Origin: Clostridiales bacterium
GTDB taxonomy: Bacteria > Bacillota > Clostridia > Oscillospirales > Oscillospiraceae
Length of the DNA: 64,000 bases
Assembly (NCBI GenBank): GCA_004557075.1
Contig: SFEX01000008.1
Coordinates: 1 to 64,000, forward strand
Direction: 5' to 3'
Shown piece after piece: positions 57,320-64,000 of this stretch; the first letter of the stretch is position 1; every line of letters begins with the position of its first letter. Both the position numbers and the translations under genes were made by a program. A model generated the notes under the pieces. The model ran no database searches and was not told the origin of the DNA. It saw only the letters and a program-made list of their open reading frames with translations.

Positions 57320-58512
57320 CAGCTTTCCTCCGAGTATTTTGCAAGCTCAAGCAAAATTTCGCGTTTATTATTGTCGGGATACTCCATTACATATTCCAGC
57401 AGGAATTTCAGCATCTCGCCAAGATCGGGACCTTTCAGACCGAGGCTGAGCAGGTCATCGCCCGTGACGGCAAGGTGCTTGAGCGAAAAGCACTCGCCGC
57501 TTTTGAGCACGGCTTTCAGCTCCTTCTCGCGATCGACGCCGAGAATGACGGTGCTGGCCTGCACGGCGCAGCTTACAGAGTCAACTCCGTAGCGGTTGAG
57601 AAGCTTTTTCCAGCCCAGCGTATCCTCCGGAAGCTCGGCCGAGAGCATTTGCTCGGCATCGGCGCAGCAGCGTATCGTGCGGCCGTCGAGCCGCAGCTCC
57701 GCAAGAAAATCGTGCGCCGAGGGAATATAGCCGTATTTACGGAGCATGATAGCAAATGCGACCCATCGCGAAAGCGCCTTGCGCGGCATGGCGGCGATGT
57801 CGGCAAAGTTTGGAGACTTCCAGCCCGTGCCGCTTATGTATCGCTTCATAAGCCCGAAGCTTATGGCGGCGCCTATGGTCTCGGGGCGCGATGTGAGCAG
57901 AATTTTCTCCGTCTCATCCCGCACCCGCTCGGGTGCAAGCTCTGCGGCAAGGGGAGCGCAATCGTTTATCGCCTCGCAGGTGTCGTATTCAATGGTAAAG
58001 CCCAGTCGCGCGGAAAAGCGCAGGGCGCGGAACATGCGCAGCGCATCCTCGGTAAAGCGAAGCTTTGGATCGCCCACGCAGCGGATGACGCGTTTTTGAA
58101 TGTCCTTGACGCCGTCGTAAGGGTCTGATATCATACCGTCGACCGAGAGGGCAATGGCGTTTATCGTGAAATCCCGGCGTCCAAGATCGGTGATAAGGTC
58201 GGAGACAAAGGTGACGGAATCCGGCCTGCGGTGATCGCGGTAATCGCCCTCGGTACGGAAGGTCGTGACTTCGGCAGAGCGGCTTCCGACCGTGACGGTA
58301 ACGGTGCCGTGCTTTAGCCCCGTGGGCTTTGAGCCGGGGAACAGCTCCATGACCTCCTCCGGCAAGGCGCTTGTGCATATATCCCAGTCCTGCGGAGTCA
58401 TATCCATAATAACATCACGGACGCAGCCGCCGACAAGGTATGCGAGATGGCCTCGCGCCTGCAGGCCGAAGAGGATCTGTCTGACGTATTTCGGAGGGTT
58501 GATCTGAATCAT
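57319..58512 (-). CDS. cca: CCA tRNA nucleotidyltransferase
   Basis: A 397-residue class II nucleotidyltransferase that builds or repairs the tRNA 3' CCA. Motifs: LVGGCVRDVIMDM (about residues 25-37), the catalytic Asp pair in QDWDICTSA (about 40-48), DFTINAIA near 115, and ALRMFRALRFSARLGF (about 164-179). Both tRNA genes in this window encode their CCA, so a repair role is expected. First gene of the operon with the glycosylase and acetyltransferase. Confidence 0.92.
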   Translation of the reverse strand: MIQINPPKYVRQILFGLQARGHLAYLVGGCVRDVIMDMTPQDWDICTSALPEEVMELFPGSKPTGLKHGTVTVTVGSRSAEVTTFRTEGDYRDHRRPDSVTFVSDLITDLGRRDFTINAIALSVDGMISDPYDGVKDIQKRVIRCVGDPKLRFTEDALRMFRALRFSARLGFTIEYDTCEAINDCAPLAAELAPERVRDETEKILLTSRPETIGAAISFGLMKRYISGTGWKSPNFADIAAMPRKALSRWVAFAIMLRKYGYIPSAHDFLAELRLDGRTIRCCADAEQMLSAELPEDTLGWKKLLNRYGVDSVSCAVQASTVILGVDREKELKAVLKSGECFSLKHLAVTGDDLLSLGLKGPDLGEMLKFLLEYVMEYPDNNKREILLELAKYSEES

Positions 58513-58686
58513 TTGAAATATACCTTAAATGCAGTGAGAATTTTAATTCTTGTAAAGTTTAACTAACAGTATTATAATATCATTTACAAATGGCAACATC
58601 AATACTAATTTGTAAACATGATTTGATAGGGTGCCGCGGGCGGCACAAAGAGTATATAAGGCACAAAGGTGCCGATTGGAGTTAAT

Positions 58687-60069
58687 ATGTCAGATTTCAG
58701 CGAATTTTTAGCCAAGGGCAGACGGGGACATCTCATCGGCATCGGCGGAGTGTCCATGTCGCCTCTGGCCGAGGTCCTGAAGGATGAGGGACTGGAAATA
58801 AGCGGCTCGGATATTGCCGAGAGCGAGCGCACCTCGCATCTGCGCGAAAAGGGCATAAATATATATATCGGCCACGATGCGGGAAATATAGCTCCGGGCA
58901 CGGAGTTTGTCGTGCGCACTGCGGCGGCGCATGACGACAATCCCGAGGTCGTGCGCGCCCGCGAGCTGGGCATACCGGTGTTCGAGCGCACGCAGGCTTG
59001 GGGCGCTATCATGCGCGGCTACCGCAACGCGCTGTGCATCTCGGGAACGCACGGCAAAACCACAACGACCTCGATGTGCACGCACATACTCATGGCGGCG
59101 GAGAAGGACCCGACGGTCATGATAGGCGGCACCCTGCCGCTGCTCAAGGCGGGACACCGCGTCGGCGCGGGTGACACTATCGTTATGGAGGCGTGCGAGT
59201 ATTATAATTCGTTCCACGCTTTTTACCCCACCGTGGCGGTGCTGCTGAACATTGAGGCCGACCATCTTGACTTCTTCTCGGGTATAGAGGAGATAAAGCA
59301 GAGCTTCCGCGAGTTTGCAAGCCATGTTCCCGAAGACGGATATATCGTCGCAAACTATGACGATGAGAACACTATGGACGCGCTGAAAGGGCTTGACAGG
59401 AACATTGTCACCTTCGGCCTTACGAGCAAGGCTGATGTTTACGCCAAAAATGTTCTTCGCCTCGGCTCGCTGACGAAATTTGATATCATGTACAAGGGCA
59501 AGTATTTTGAGACCGCGAGCATCCACGTTCCCGGCGAGCACAACCTCAAGAACGCCCTTGCCGCCGCTGCCGCGAGCATATGCCTCGGCATAAAGCCCAC
59601 CGCCATCAAATACGGACTCTCCGGCTTTTACGGCGCGGGCAGGCGCTTTGAGTTTAAGGGTAAATATAACGGCGCGGACGTCTACGACGATTATGCGCAC
59701 CACCCCGGCGAGGTCAGAGCATTGCTCGACGCGGTCGAATCGCTGGGCTATAAGCGCATTATACTTGTGTTCCAGCCGCACACCTATACTCGAACCATGG
59801 CGCTGTTCCACGATTTCGTGCGCCAGCTCAAGCGAGCCGACGTTGTATATCTGGCGGAGATCTTTGCCGCCCGTGAAAAGAATATTCTCGGCATATCCTC
59901 CGCAGACCTGGCAGAGAGGATAGACGGCGCAAAGTTTTTCAAAACCTTTGAGGAGATCGAGGCCGACCTGCGGGTAACCGCGCAGCCGGGCGACCTTATC
60001 CTGACGGTCGGAGCGGGCAATGTCTATAAAATAGGCGAGCACCTGCTCGAGGACGATTACGAGATATAA
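58687..60069 (+). CDS. murC: UDP-N-acetylmuramate--L-alanine ligase MurC
   Basis: A 460-residue Mur ligase adding L-Ala to UDP-MurNAc. It has GHLIGIGGVSMSPLAEV near the N-terminus (the UDP-binding loop, residues 14-30), the P-loop GTHGKTTTT at 120-128, and DDYAHHPGEVRALLDA (about 336-351) near the C-terminal domain. The start at 58687 is set by GGAG; the frame runs 18 bases further upstream without one. The leader has a small GTGCCG..CGGCAC inverted repeat (58631-58646). Monocistronic. Confidence 0.94.
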   Translation: MSDFSEFLAKGRRGHLIGIGGVSMSPLAEVLKDEGLEISGSDIAESERTSHLREKGINIYIGHDAGNIAPGTEFVVRTAAAHDDNPEVVRARELGIPVFERTQAWGAIMRGYRNALCISGTHGKTTTTSMCTHILMAAEKDPTVMIGGTLPLLKAGHRVGAGDTIVMEACEYYNSFHAFYPTVAVLLNIEADHLDFFSGIEEIKQSFREFASHVPEDGYIVANYDDENTMDALKGLDRNIVTFGLTSKADVYAKNVLRLGSLTKFDIMYKGKYFETASIHVPGEHNLKNALAAAAASICLGIKPTAIKYGLSGFYGAGRRFEFKGKYNGADVYDDYAHHPGEVRALLDAVESLGYKRIILVFQPHTYTRTMALFHDFVRQLKRADVVYLAEIFAAREKNILGISSADLAERIDGAKFFKTFEEIEADLRVTAQPGDLILTVGAGNVYKIGEHLLEDDYEI

Positions 60070-60074
60070 TTTAT

Positions 60075-60103
60075 AAAAGGAAGAGCCCTGCTCTTCCTTT
60101 TCT
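60075..60103 (+). terminator. murC terminator
   Basis: Stem AAAAGGAAGAGC/GCTCTTCCTTTT, loop CCT. Confidence 0.88.
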
Positions 60104-60188
60104 TATATGCTGTAGAATATGATACAGATTTTTTGCCTGAACTATATTAGAATAGTGCTATTATTACAGAACGAAACGGAGAAAAGCT

Positions 60189-60818
60189 ATGGAAATCAAG
60201 TGGCTGGGTCATTCATGCTTCAAAATCACTCATGAGGGATACAGCGTTGTAATAGACCCGTATAAATCGGTCGGCTCATACGGCTATCCGGAGCTGCACC
60301 TTGAGGCCGACGCCGTCCTGTGCAGCCATGAGCACGAGGGGCACAATAACCGCGCCGCCGTGAAGCTCACGGGAGCGGACAAGCCCTGCCCGTATACGCT
60401 GTCTGTTATCGACACCTTCCACGACACAAGCTGGGGTCTGCTCCGGGGAGCGAATAAGATACACGTTCTGGACTGGGACGGGTACAAGCTCGTGCACATG
60501 GGCGACTGCGGAAGCATTCTCACGGATAACGATAAGTCGGAGCTGTTCGGCGCGGATGTGCTGATGATAAACGCTGGCGGCTTCAGAGCCATGCCCAGCG
60601 ACAAGACAAAGCCGCTTGCGGACGAGCTTTACGCAAACGTCGTCATACCCATGCACTATGCCCACGACGGCTACGGCAACCGCAGGCAGGAGCGCGTTGA
60701 GGCGTTTACCGACCAGTATATGCCGCTGCCTATTGTCAAGTTTTACGATACCAACACAATAACTATCACAAAGCAGACGCCGACGCAGGTCGCGGTGCTC
60801 AAATACATGGGCAAATAA
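60189..60818 (+). CDS. MBL-fold protein with altered metal motif
   Basis: A 209-residue metallo-beta-lactamase-fold protein, paralogous to that at 11598 (MEIKWLGHSCFKITHEGYSVVIDPY against MKLIWHGHACFELKT...VVFDPY). The canonical HxHxDH is HEHEGH here (about residues 44-49), so the Asp that binds the second metal is replaced by Gly. Later ligands look present (HMGDCG, PMHYAHDG). It may use one metal or be non-hydrolytic. Single gene with its own weak promoter upstream. Substrate unknown. Confidence 0.82.
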   Translation: MEIKWLGHSCFKITHEGYSVVIDPYKSVGSYGYPELHLEADAVLCSHEHEGHNNRAAVKLTGADKPCPYTLSVIDTFHDTSWGLLRGANKIHVLDWDGYKLVHMGDCGSILTDNDKSELFGADVLMINAGGFRAMPSDKTKPLADELYANVVIPMHYAHDGYGNRRQERVEAFTDQYMPLPIVKFYDTNTITITKQTPTQVAVLKYMGK

Positions 60819-60848
60819 ACGGCGGCTGCAAAAGCTAAGGCCGCACCT

Positions 60849-60875
60849 GATGGCTCCCTCTGACGAGGGAGCCAT
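60849..60875 (+). repeat. Left 27-bp palindromic direct repeat of MITE copy 2
   Basis: Hairpin GATGGCTCCCTC TGAC GAGGGAGCCAT; the same 27 bases are found at 60995-61021 on the other side of the element. Confidence 0.85.
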
Positions 60876-60994
60876 CAGTCTGTCGAAAAACTATAAATGA
60901 AAGCATAATCCCCGATAAAGGATGGGGGAGCTCGAGGGGGCATAGCCCGCCTCGAATTGGATAAATAGCCATCTAGGACTTTTTTGACACGCTG
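60876..60994 (+). mobile_element. MITE-like element, copy 2 (119 bp, internally deleted)
   Basis: It starts CAGTCTGTCGAAAAACT and ends GGACTTTTTTGACACGCTG, the same ends as the 224-bp element at 10467. The first ~98 bases differ from that copy at only a few positions, then the middle ~105 bases are missing. It is flanked by an exact 27-bp direct repeat that is itself a stem-loop, unrelated in sequence to the repeat flanking copy 1. Confidence 0.78.
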
Positions 60995-61021
60995 GATGGC
61001 TCCCTCTGACGAGGGAGCCAT
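60995..61021 (+). repeat. Right 27-bp palindromic direct repeat of MITE copy 2
   Basis: Exact second copy of the 60849-60875 hairpin, interpreted as a target-site duplication. Confidence 0.85.
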
Positions 61022-61089
61022 AAATTTAATCATTAATCTGCCGTTCTAATTAAGTGCGCCAGTAAAGCGTTGATACATTCTGATTTAAA

Positions 61090-61166
61090 GCGCGAGTGCA
61101 AAAACGATTACCCAAAACATCACAGGTCGGGCTGACGCAATAACGATTACATGAAGCCTTATAACG
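61090..61166 (+). repeat. 77-bp dispersed repeat, copy 5
   Basis: GCGCGAGTGCAAAAACGATTA start, CACAGGTCGGGCTGACGCAA core, GATTACATGAAGCC...AACG end. Together with MITE copy 2 it fills most of the 465-base spacer 60819-61283, which holds no gene. Confidence 0.8.
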
Positions 61167-61190
61167 ATATAGAAAATTTACACAATTCTC

Positions 61191-61219
61191 TTGATTTATT
61201 TCGTTTAATGGTATATATT
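61191..61219 (+). promoter_or_regulatory. Promoter of the flippase gene
   Basis: -35 TTGATT (61191-61196), 17-base spacer, -10 TATATT (61214-61219). The leader that follows has distant complementary arms ACAGGGG (about 61236) and CCCCTGT (about 61262) just before the GGAGG site. Confidence 0.65.
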
Positions 61220-61283
61220 GCTCAGGTGACTTTAACAGGGGAGAGACAGATCTTCCCACGACCCCTGTGAATGGAGGTAGACT

Positions 61284-62891
61284 GTGGCAAAAGCAAAAGA
61301 GCAAAATTACCTGTTCGGCGCGGCGATAATGACCGCCGGCGTTATCATAATGAAGATCCTCGGCGCGGTCTATAAAATACCGCTCGGAAATATGCTGGGC
61401 GACGACGGCTATGGGCTGTTCCTGCAAGCCTATTATGTGTACAGCATGTTCCTCACACTCGCCACAGCGGGCTTCCCCGTGGCGCTGTCGAGAATGATAA
61501 GCTCGGCTCAGACGAGAGGTCTGCAAATGCAGGCGAGGCGAACCTACACCGTCGCGTGGTGGGCATTCTTCGCGCTGGGCGTCGTCTGCTCCGCTGTTAT
61601 GTTCATCTTCCCCGAGTGGCTGGCAGATACGCTTATCCACAGCCCCGATACCGCGCTGAGCATTCAGGCTCTTGCACCTGCCGTGCTGCTGTGCTGTGTT
61701 GTCTCAACCTACAGAGGACTCACTCAGGGCTATGGAAATATGACTCCCACCACCGTGAGCCAGGTCATCGAGGTGCTGGCAAAGGTCATTGTGGGTCTTG
61801 CCCTTGCGGGATATCTCATAAAGCAGGGTTATGACAATACCGTGTCCGTCGCGGGCGCGATATTCGGCGTTACCGTCGGCTCGCTTGTGGCGCTTGTGTA
61901 CATGATGGTGTACAAAATGCGCAACTACCGCTTTGAATCCGTCGCTGAGCCGGATGTCCCCGAGAGCGCGGGAACCATACTTAAAAACCTCCTGCGCATC
62001 GGCATCCCCATAGCGCTCGGCTCTGTGGTGCTGTCGCTTATAAATCTGCTCGACGCGGGACTGTGCATGTCCCGGCTCCAGGACGCCGTGGGCTACAGCT
62101 ATAAGTATGCCAACACCCTGTACGGCGTTTACGGCAAGGCGCAGACGCTGTTCAATCTCCCTGCGGCCTTCATCACTCCGCTCACAATATCCATCGTTCC
62201 CGCAATATCCGCCCAGCTCGCGCTTAAAAACAGGGCGCAGGCGGGTAAAATATCCGAGGACTCCCTGCGCATTTCAATGGCTGTCGCCCTGCCTATGGGC
62301 GTCGGACTCGCGGTGCTCAGCGAGCCGATTATGAACGTTATTTATCCCACGGCTCACGAGGCCGGCGGGCTGCTGCTGTGCCTGCTGGGTATAGCGTCGG
62401 TTTTCGTGTGCTTCTCGCTTATGAGCACCGCGGTGCTTCAGGCATCCGGCAACGAAAAGCTCACGCTCTACTCGATAATCGCGGGCGGCCTTGTCAAGAT
62501 AACGATAAACTGGTTTATCATCGCAATCCCGTCGGTTAACATCTACGGAGCGCCTATCGGCACCATCTGCTGCTATGTGACAATGTGCGTGATGAACATC
62601 ATTTTCATAAACCGCAGCCTCGATAAGAAGCTCTCCTTTAAGAACGTCTTTCTGAGACCGGCAGTGCCCAGCCTGATAATGGGTATCGCGGCATATGGCG
62701 TGTTCTACCTGTGCTGCATGTTCATCGCACCCGACGGCAGGCTCGCAATGGCGCTTGATATGTGCATCGCCATAGCCGTAGCCGTGATAGTGTATGCCGT
62801 TGCGGTGATAAAGCTTCGCGCCATAACGGCCGAGGATATGGCGCTCATCCCCAAGGGCGACAAGATAGCAAGGCTGCTGCATATGAGCTGA
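61284..62891 (+). CDS. MOP-superfamily lipid-linked oligosaccharide flippase (SpoVB/YabM/MurJ-like)
   Basis: A 535-residue polytopic protein with about 14 membrane segments. The N-terminus AAIMTAGVIIMKILGAVYKIPLGNMLGDDGYGLFLQAYYVYSM (about residues 11-53) is the classic SpoVB/MurJ start. It probably flips lipid-linked wall or spore cortex precursors. Gene order with HU and an RqcP-type S4 protein downstream matches the yabM-hup-yabO neighbourhood of sporulating Firmicutes, favouring the SpoVB/YabM branch. The start is GTG, 9 bases after GGAGG. Confidence 0.88.
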   Translation: MAKAKEQNYLFGAAIMTAGVIIMKILGAVYKIPLGNMLGDDGYGLFLQAYYVYSMFLTLATAGFPVALSRMISSAQTRGLQMQARRTYTVAWWAFFALGVVCSAVMFIFPEWLADTLIHSPDTALSIQALAPAVLLCCVVSTYRGLTQGYGNMTPTTVSQVIEVLAKVIVGLALAGYLIKQGYDNTVSVAGAIFGVTVGSLVALVYMMVYKMRNYRFESVAEPDVPESAGTILKNLLRIGIPIALGSVVLSLINLLDAGLCMSRLQDAVGYSYKYANTLYGVYGKAQTLFNLPAAFITPLTISIVPAISAQLALKNRAQAGKISEDSLRISMAVALPMGVGLAVLSEPIMNVIYPTAHEAGGLLLCLLGIASVFVCFSLMSTAVLQASGNEKLTLYSIIAGGLVKITINWFIIAIPSVNIYGAPIGTICCYVTMCVMNIIFINRSLDKKLSFKNVFLRPAVPSLIMGIAAYGVFYLCCMFIAPDGRLAMALDMCIAIAVAVIVYAVAVIKLRAITAEDMALIPKGDKIARLLHMS

Positions 62892-62925
62892 TTTAAAATT
62901 TAAACCGTCGTATTGAAAAAAACAC

Positions 62926-62954
62926 TTGATAATCTTGCAGAAATATGGTAAATT
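62926..62954 (+). promoter_or_regulatory. Promoter of the HU gene
   Basis: -35 TTGATA (62926-62931), 17-base spacer, -10 TAAATT (62949-62954), with a leader of about 115 bases that may fold. Confidence 0.75.
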
Positions 62955-63077
62955 CTCTATGCTTGTCTTATGCTCGCCATAGGGCATTTACAGTAAGTAA
63001 CCCGAAAAGCGCAAATAATGCGCGCGGGCTATCATAGAAACAAGGCAAATAGCCGCAGAATTTTAGGAGGATTACAC

Positions 63078-63353
63078 ATGAATAAGGCAGAACTCATCGC
63101 AGCCGTTGCCGATAAGACCGGCCTGTCCAAGAAAGATTCCGAGAAGGCCGTTAACGCAGCTTTTGATACCATAGTCGAGACTCTGGTGTCCGGCGAAAAG
63201 GTGCAGATGGTAGGTTTCGGCGTGTTTGATGTTAAGGAGCGCGGCGTTCGCATCGGCCGCAATCCCAAGACCCGCGAAGAGATCGAGATCCCCGCAAGCA
63301 AGGTTCCCTTCTTTAAGGCCGGTAAGGCTCTGAAGGACGCAGTTGCAGAGTGA
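63078..63353 (+). CDS. hup: HU-family DNA-binding protein
   Basis: A 91-residue nucleoid protein. The typical start MNKAELIAAVADKTGLSKKD is followed by the dimer core FDTIVETLVSGEKVQMVGFGVF and the DNA-binding arm RGVRIGRNPKTREEIEIPAS (about residues 54-73, with the tip proline after N). GGAGG lies 7 bases before the ATG at 63078; the upstream extension is rejected. Highly biased codons. A terminator separates it partly from the S4 gene. Confidence 0.96.
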   Translation: MNKAELIAAVADKTGLSKKDSEKAVNAAFDTIVETLVSGEKVQMVGFGVFDVKERGVRIGRNPKTREEIEIPASKVPFFKAGKALKDAVAE

Positions 63354-63364
63354 TTTTAGAATTA

Positions 63365-63396
63365 ACAGCCGACGATGCACCGTCGGCTGTTTTTTC
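63365..63396 (+). terminator. Terminator between HU and the S4 protein gene
   Basis: Stem ACAGCCGACG/CGTCGGCTGT with T6. Read-through would feed the S4 gene 18 bases on. Confidence 0.85.
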
Positions 63397-63413
63397 GTAT
63401 ATGGAGGTTTTTT

Positions 63414-63653
63414 ATGAGGCTTGACAAATATCTTAAAGTATCCCGCCTTATAAAGCGCAGAACGGTTGCAAACGAAGCCTGTGACGGAGAGAGAGTTTCC
63501 GTCAACGGCAGGCAGGTCAAGGCCAGCTATCAGGTGAAGGTCGGCGATATCATTGAGATCGCCTTCGGCCAGCGAAGCCTGAAGGTCGAGGTACTCGCCG
63601 TGAGCGAGAACGCGAGAAAAGAGGACGCCCCCGCCATGTATCGGGAGCTATAA
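63414..63653 (+). CDS. S4-domain RNA-binding protein (RqcP/YabO-like)
   Basis: A 79-residue single S4 domain: MRLDKYLKVSRLIKRRTVANEACDG (residues 1-25) is the RNA-binding helix pair, followed by VSVNGRQVKASYQVKVGDIIEIAFG and a short charged tail. RqcP binds the 50S/tRNA-nascent chain complex and drives poly-Ala tailing with RqcH. The start at 63414 follows GGAGG; the frame from 63375 lies in the terminator. The neighbourhood hup-yabO supports the assignment. Confidence 0.9.
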   Translation: MRLDKYLKVSRLIKRRTVANEACDGERVSVNGRQVKASYQVKVGDIIEIAFGQRSLKVEVLAVSENARKEDAPAMYREL

Positions 63654-63687
63654 GCGCCGGCTGACGCTCCTCGCCGGAGAGGCGATT

Positions 63688-63724
63688 CGCGTTGAGATTG
63701 GCAATAGTCGTTATTGCGTCAGCC
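63688..63724 (+). repeat. Second repeat motif, partial copy
   Basis: GGCGATTCGCGTTGAGATT...TTATTGCGTCAGCCC; matches blocks at about 168-222 and 796-845. Confidence 0.6.
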
Positions 63725-63736
63725 CACGCCCGCAGG

Positions 63737-63807
63737 CATTTCACACGCCGAAGGCGTATTTCACGCGCAAAGCGCATTTCACAAATTCACGAAGTGAATT
63801 TATTTCA
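63737..63807. repeat. Array of mini-hairpins separated by ATTTCAC
   Basis: Three small perfect hairpins (ACGCC GAA GGCGT; GCGC AAA GCGC; AAATTCAC GAA GTGAATTT) are each introduced by ATTTCAC, giving a quasi-periodic unit of about 18-26 bases. No coding potential. Similar TTTCAC-based palindromes occur inside MITE copy 1 (10614-10630). Confidence 0.65.
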
Positions 63808-63810
63808 TTG

Positions 63811-63839
63811 AAAAAAGCACCCGTAAGGGTGCTTTTTTC
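63811..63839. terminator. Bidirectional terminator at the right edge
   Basis: Stem AAAAAAGCACCC/GGGTGCTTTTTT, loop GTAA, between the repeat array and the converging truncated gene. Confidence 0.9.
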
Positions 63840-63842
63840 TGG

Positions 63843-64000
63843 TCAGATCATATATTTTCTAATGGCCTCGCCGACCGTGTCGGGGTCGATGGTGGCGCTT
63901 ATTACAAATTCAATGTTTTCTCTGTTGGAGAAGCTCTCGAGCCAATCAAGAAATTCGCCGAAAAGGACGGGATCCTTGTTGCTCACGATTTTATAGAAGT
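63843..64000 (-). CDS. Truncated gene, C-terminal 52 residues only
   Basis: An open frame entering from the right edge and ending at the stop 63843-63845. The visible part runs FYKIVSNKDPVLFGEFLDWL and ends DPDTVGEAIRKYMI, mixed helix/strand, soluble. The converging terminator right after the stop supports a real gene. Too little is present to name it. Confidence 0.65.
   Translation of the reverse strand, partial: FYKIVSNKDPVLFGEFLDWLESFSNRENIEFVISATIDPDTVGEAIRKYMI

Noticed and set aside
58708..60042. 444-codon frame opposite murC
   Set aside because: Antisense shadow of a complete murC with all motifs.

Overview
This 64 kb window is chromosomal DNA from an anaerobic, low-redox Gram-positive bacterium, most likely an uncultured gut clostridium of the Oscillospirales type. 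The evidence is a perfect CIRCE box before groESL, rubrerythrin, an NfnAB-type ferredoxin:NADP oxidoreductase, a MurT/GatD-like pair, a SpoVB/MurJ-like flippase followed by HU and an RqcP-type S4 protein, GGAGG ribosome binding sites throughout, and GC-rich codon use. There is no phage, transposase or CRISPR array. The only mobile-looking DNA is two short MITE-like elements (10467-10690 and 60876-60994) and a family of roughly 77-bp repeats.

Layout. 1-15.4 kb is mostly housekeeping: CstA, an rRNA methyltransferase, GroES/GroEL, two tRNA genes (Thr, Asp), a MurT/GatD-like pair whose GatD lacks its catalytic residues, a small XRE regulator, rubrerythrin, lipoproteins and an acyl-CoA ligase. 15.4-26.1 kb is a cell-surface polymer locus: TagGH-like ABC exporter, nucleotidyltransferase, CDP-glycerol-type glycerophosphotransferase, one single and two tandem ATP-grasp proteins of the sugar-transfer-associated type, and a dehydrogenase of the alanine dehydrogenase/N5-(carboxyethyl)ornithine synthase family. 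Two divergent strong promoters near 22.75 and 22.8 kb drive it. 26.1-35.6 kb holds moaA plus a MOSC protein and TetR regulator, unknown membrane proteins, a TetR-linked ABC exporter, TrmO and an ECF sigma/anti-sigma pair.

35.7-42.9 kb is a catabolic regulon: four-carbon acid-sugar kinase, class II aldolase/decarboxylase, GntR regulator, class III aminotransferase and a complete tripartite TRAP transporter. A 16-bp perfect palindrome lies just downstream of the promoters of both transcription units and is the likely GntR operator. The enzyme set suggests uptake and deamination of an amino acid to a 3-oxo-tetronate, then phosphorylation and decarboxylation to dihydroxyacetone phosphate.

43.2-47.1 kb is a metal-handling block (4-TM protein, copper-type P1B-ATPase, HMA-SafE fusion). 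47.2-64 kb carries plsY, two paralogous highly expressed small proteins, an MFS protein, an alanine symporter, NfnAB, galM, a GNAT/UDG/CCA-enzyme operon, murC, an MBL-fold protein with an altered metal motif, the flippase, HU and RqcP, and ends inside a truncated gene.

Best candidates for something undescribed: the ATP-grasp-rich surface polymer locus with its pseudo-ATP-grasp domains; the aminotransferase/OtnK/OtnC/TRAP pathway; the non-catalytic GatD; and the MITE that duplicates whole terminator hairpins.
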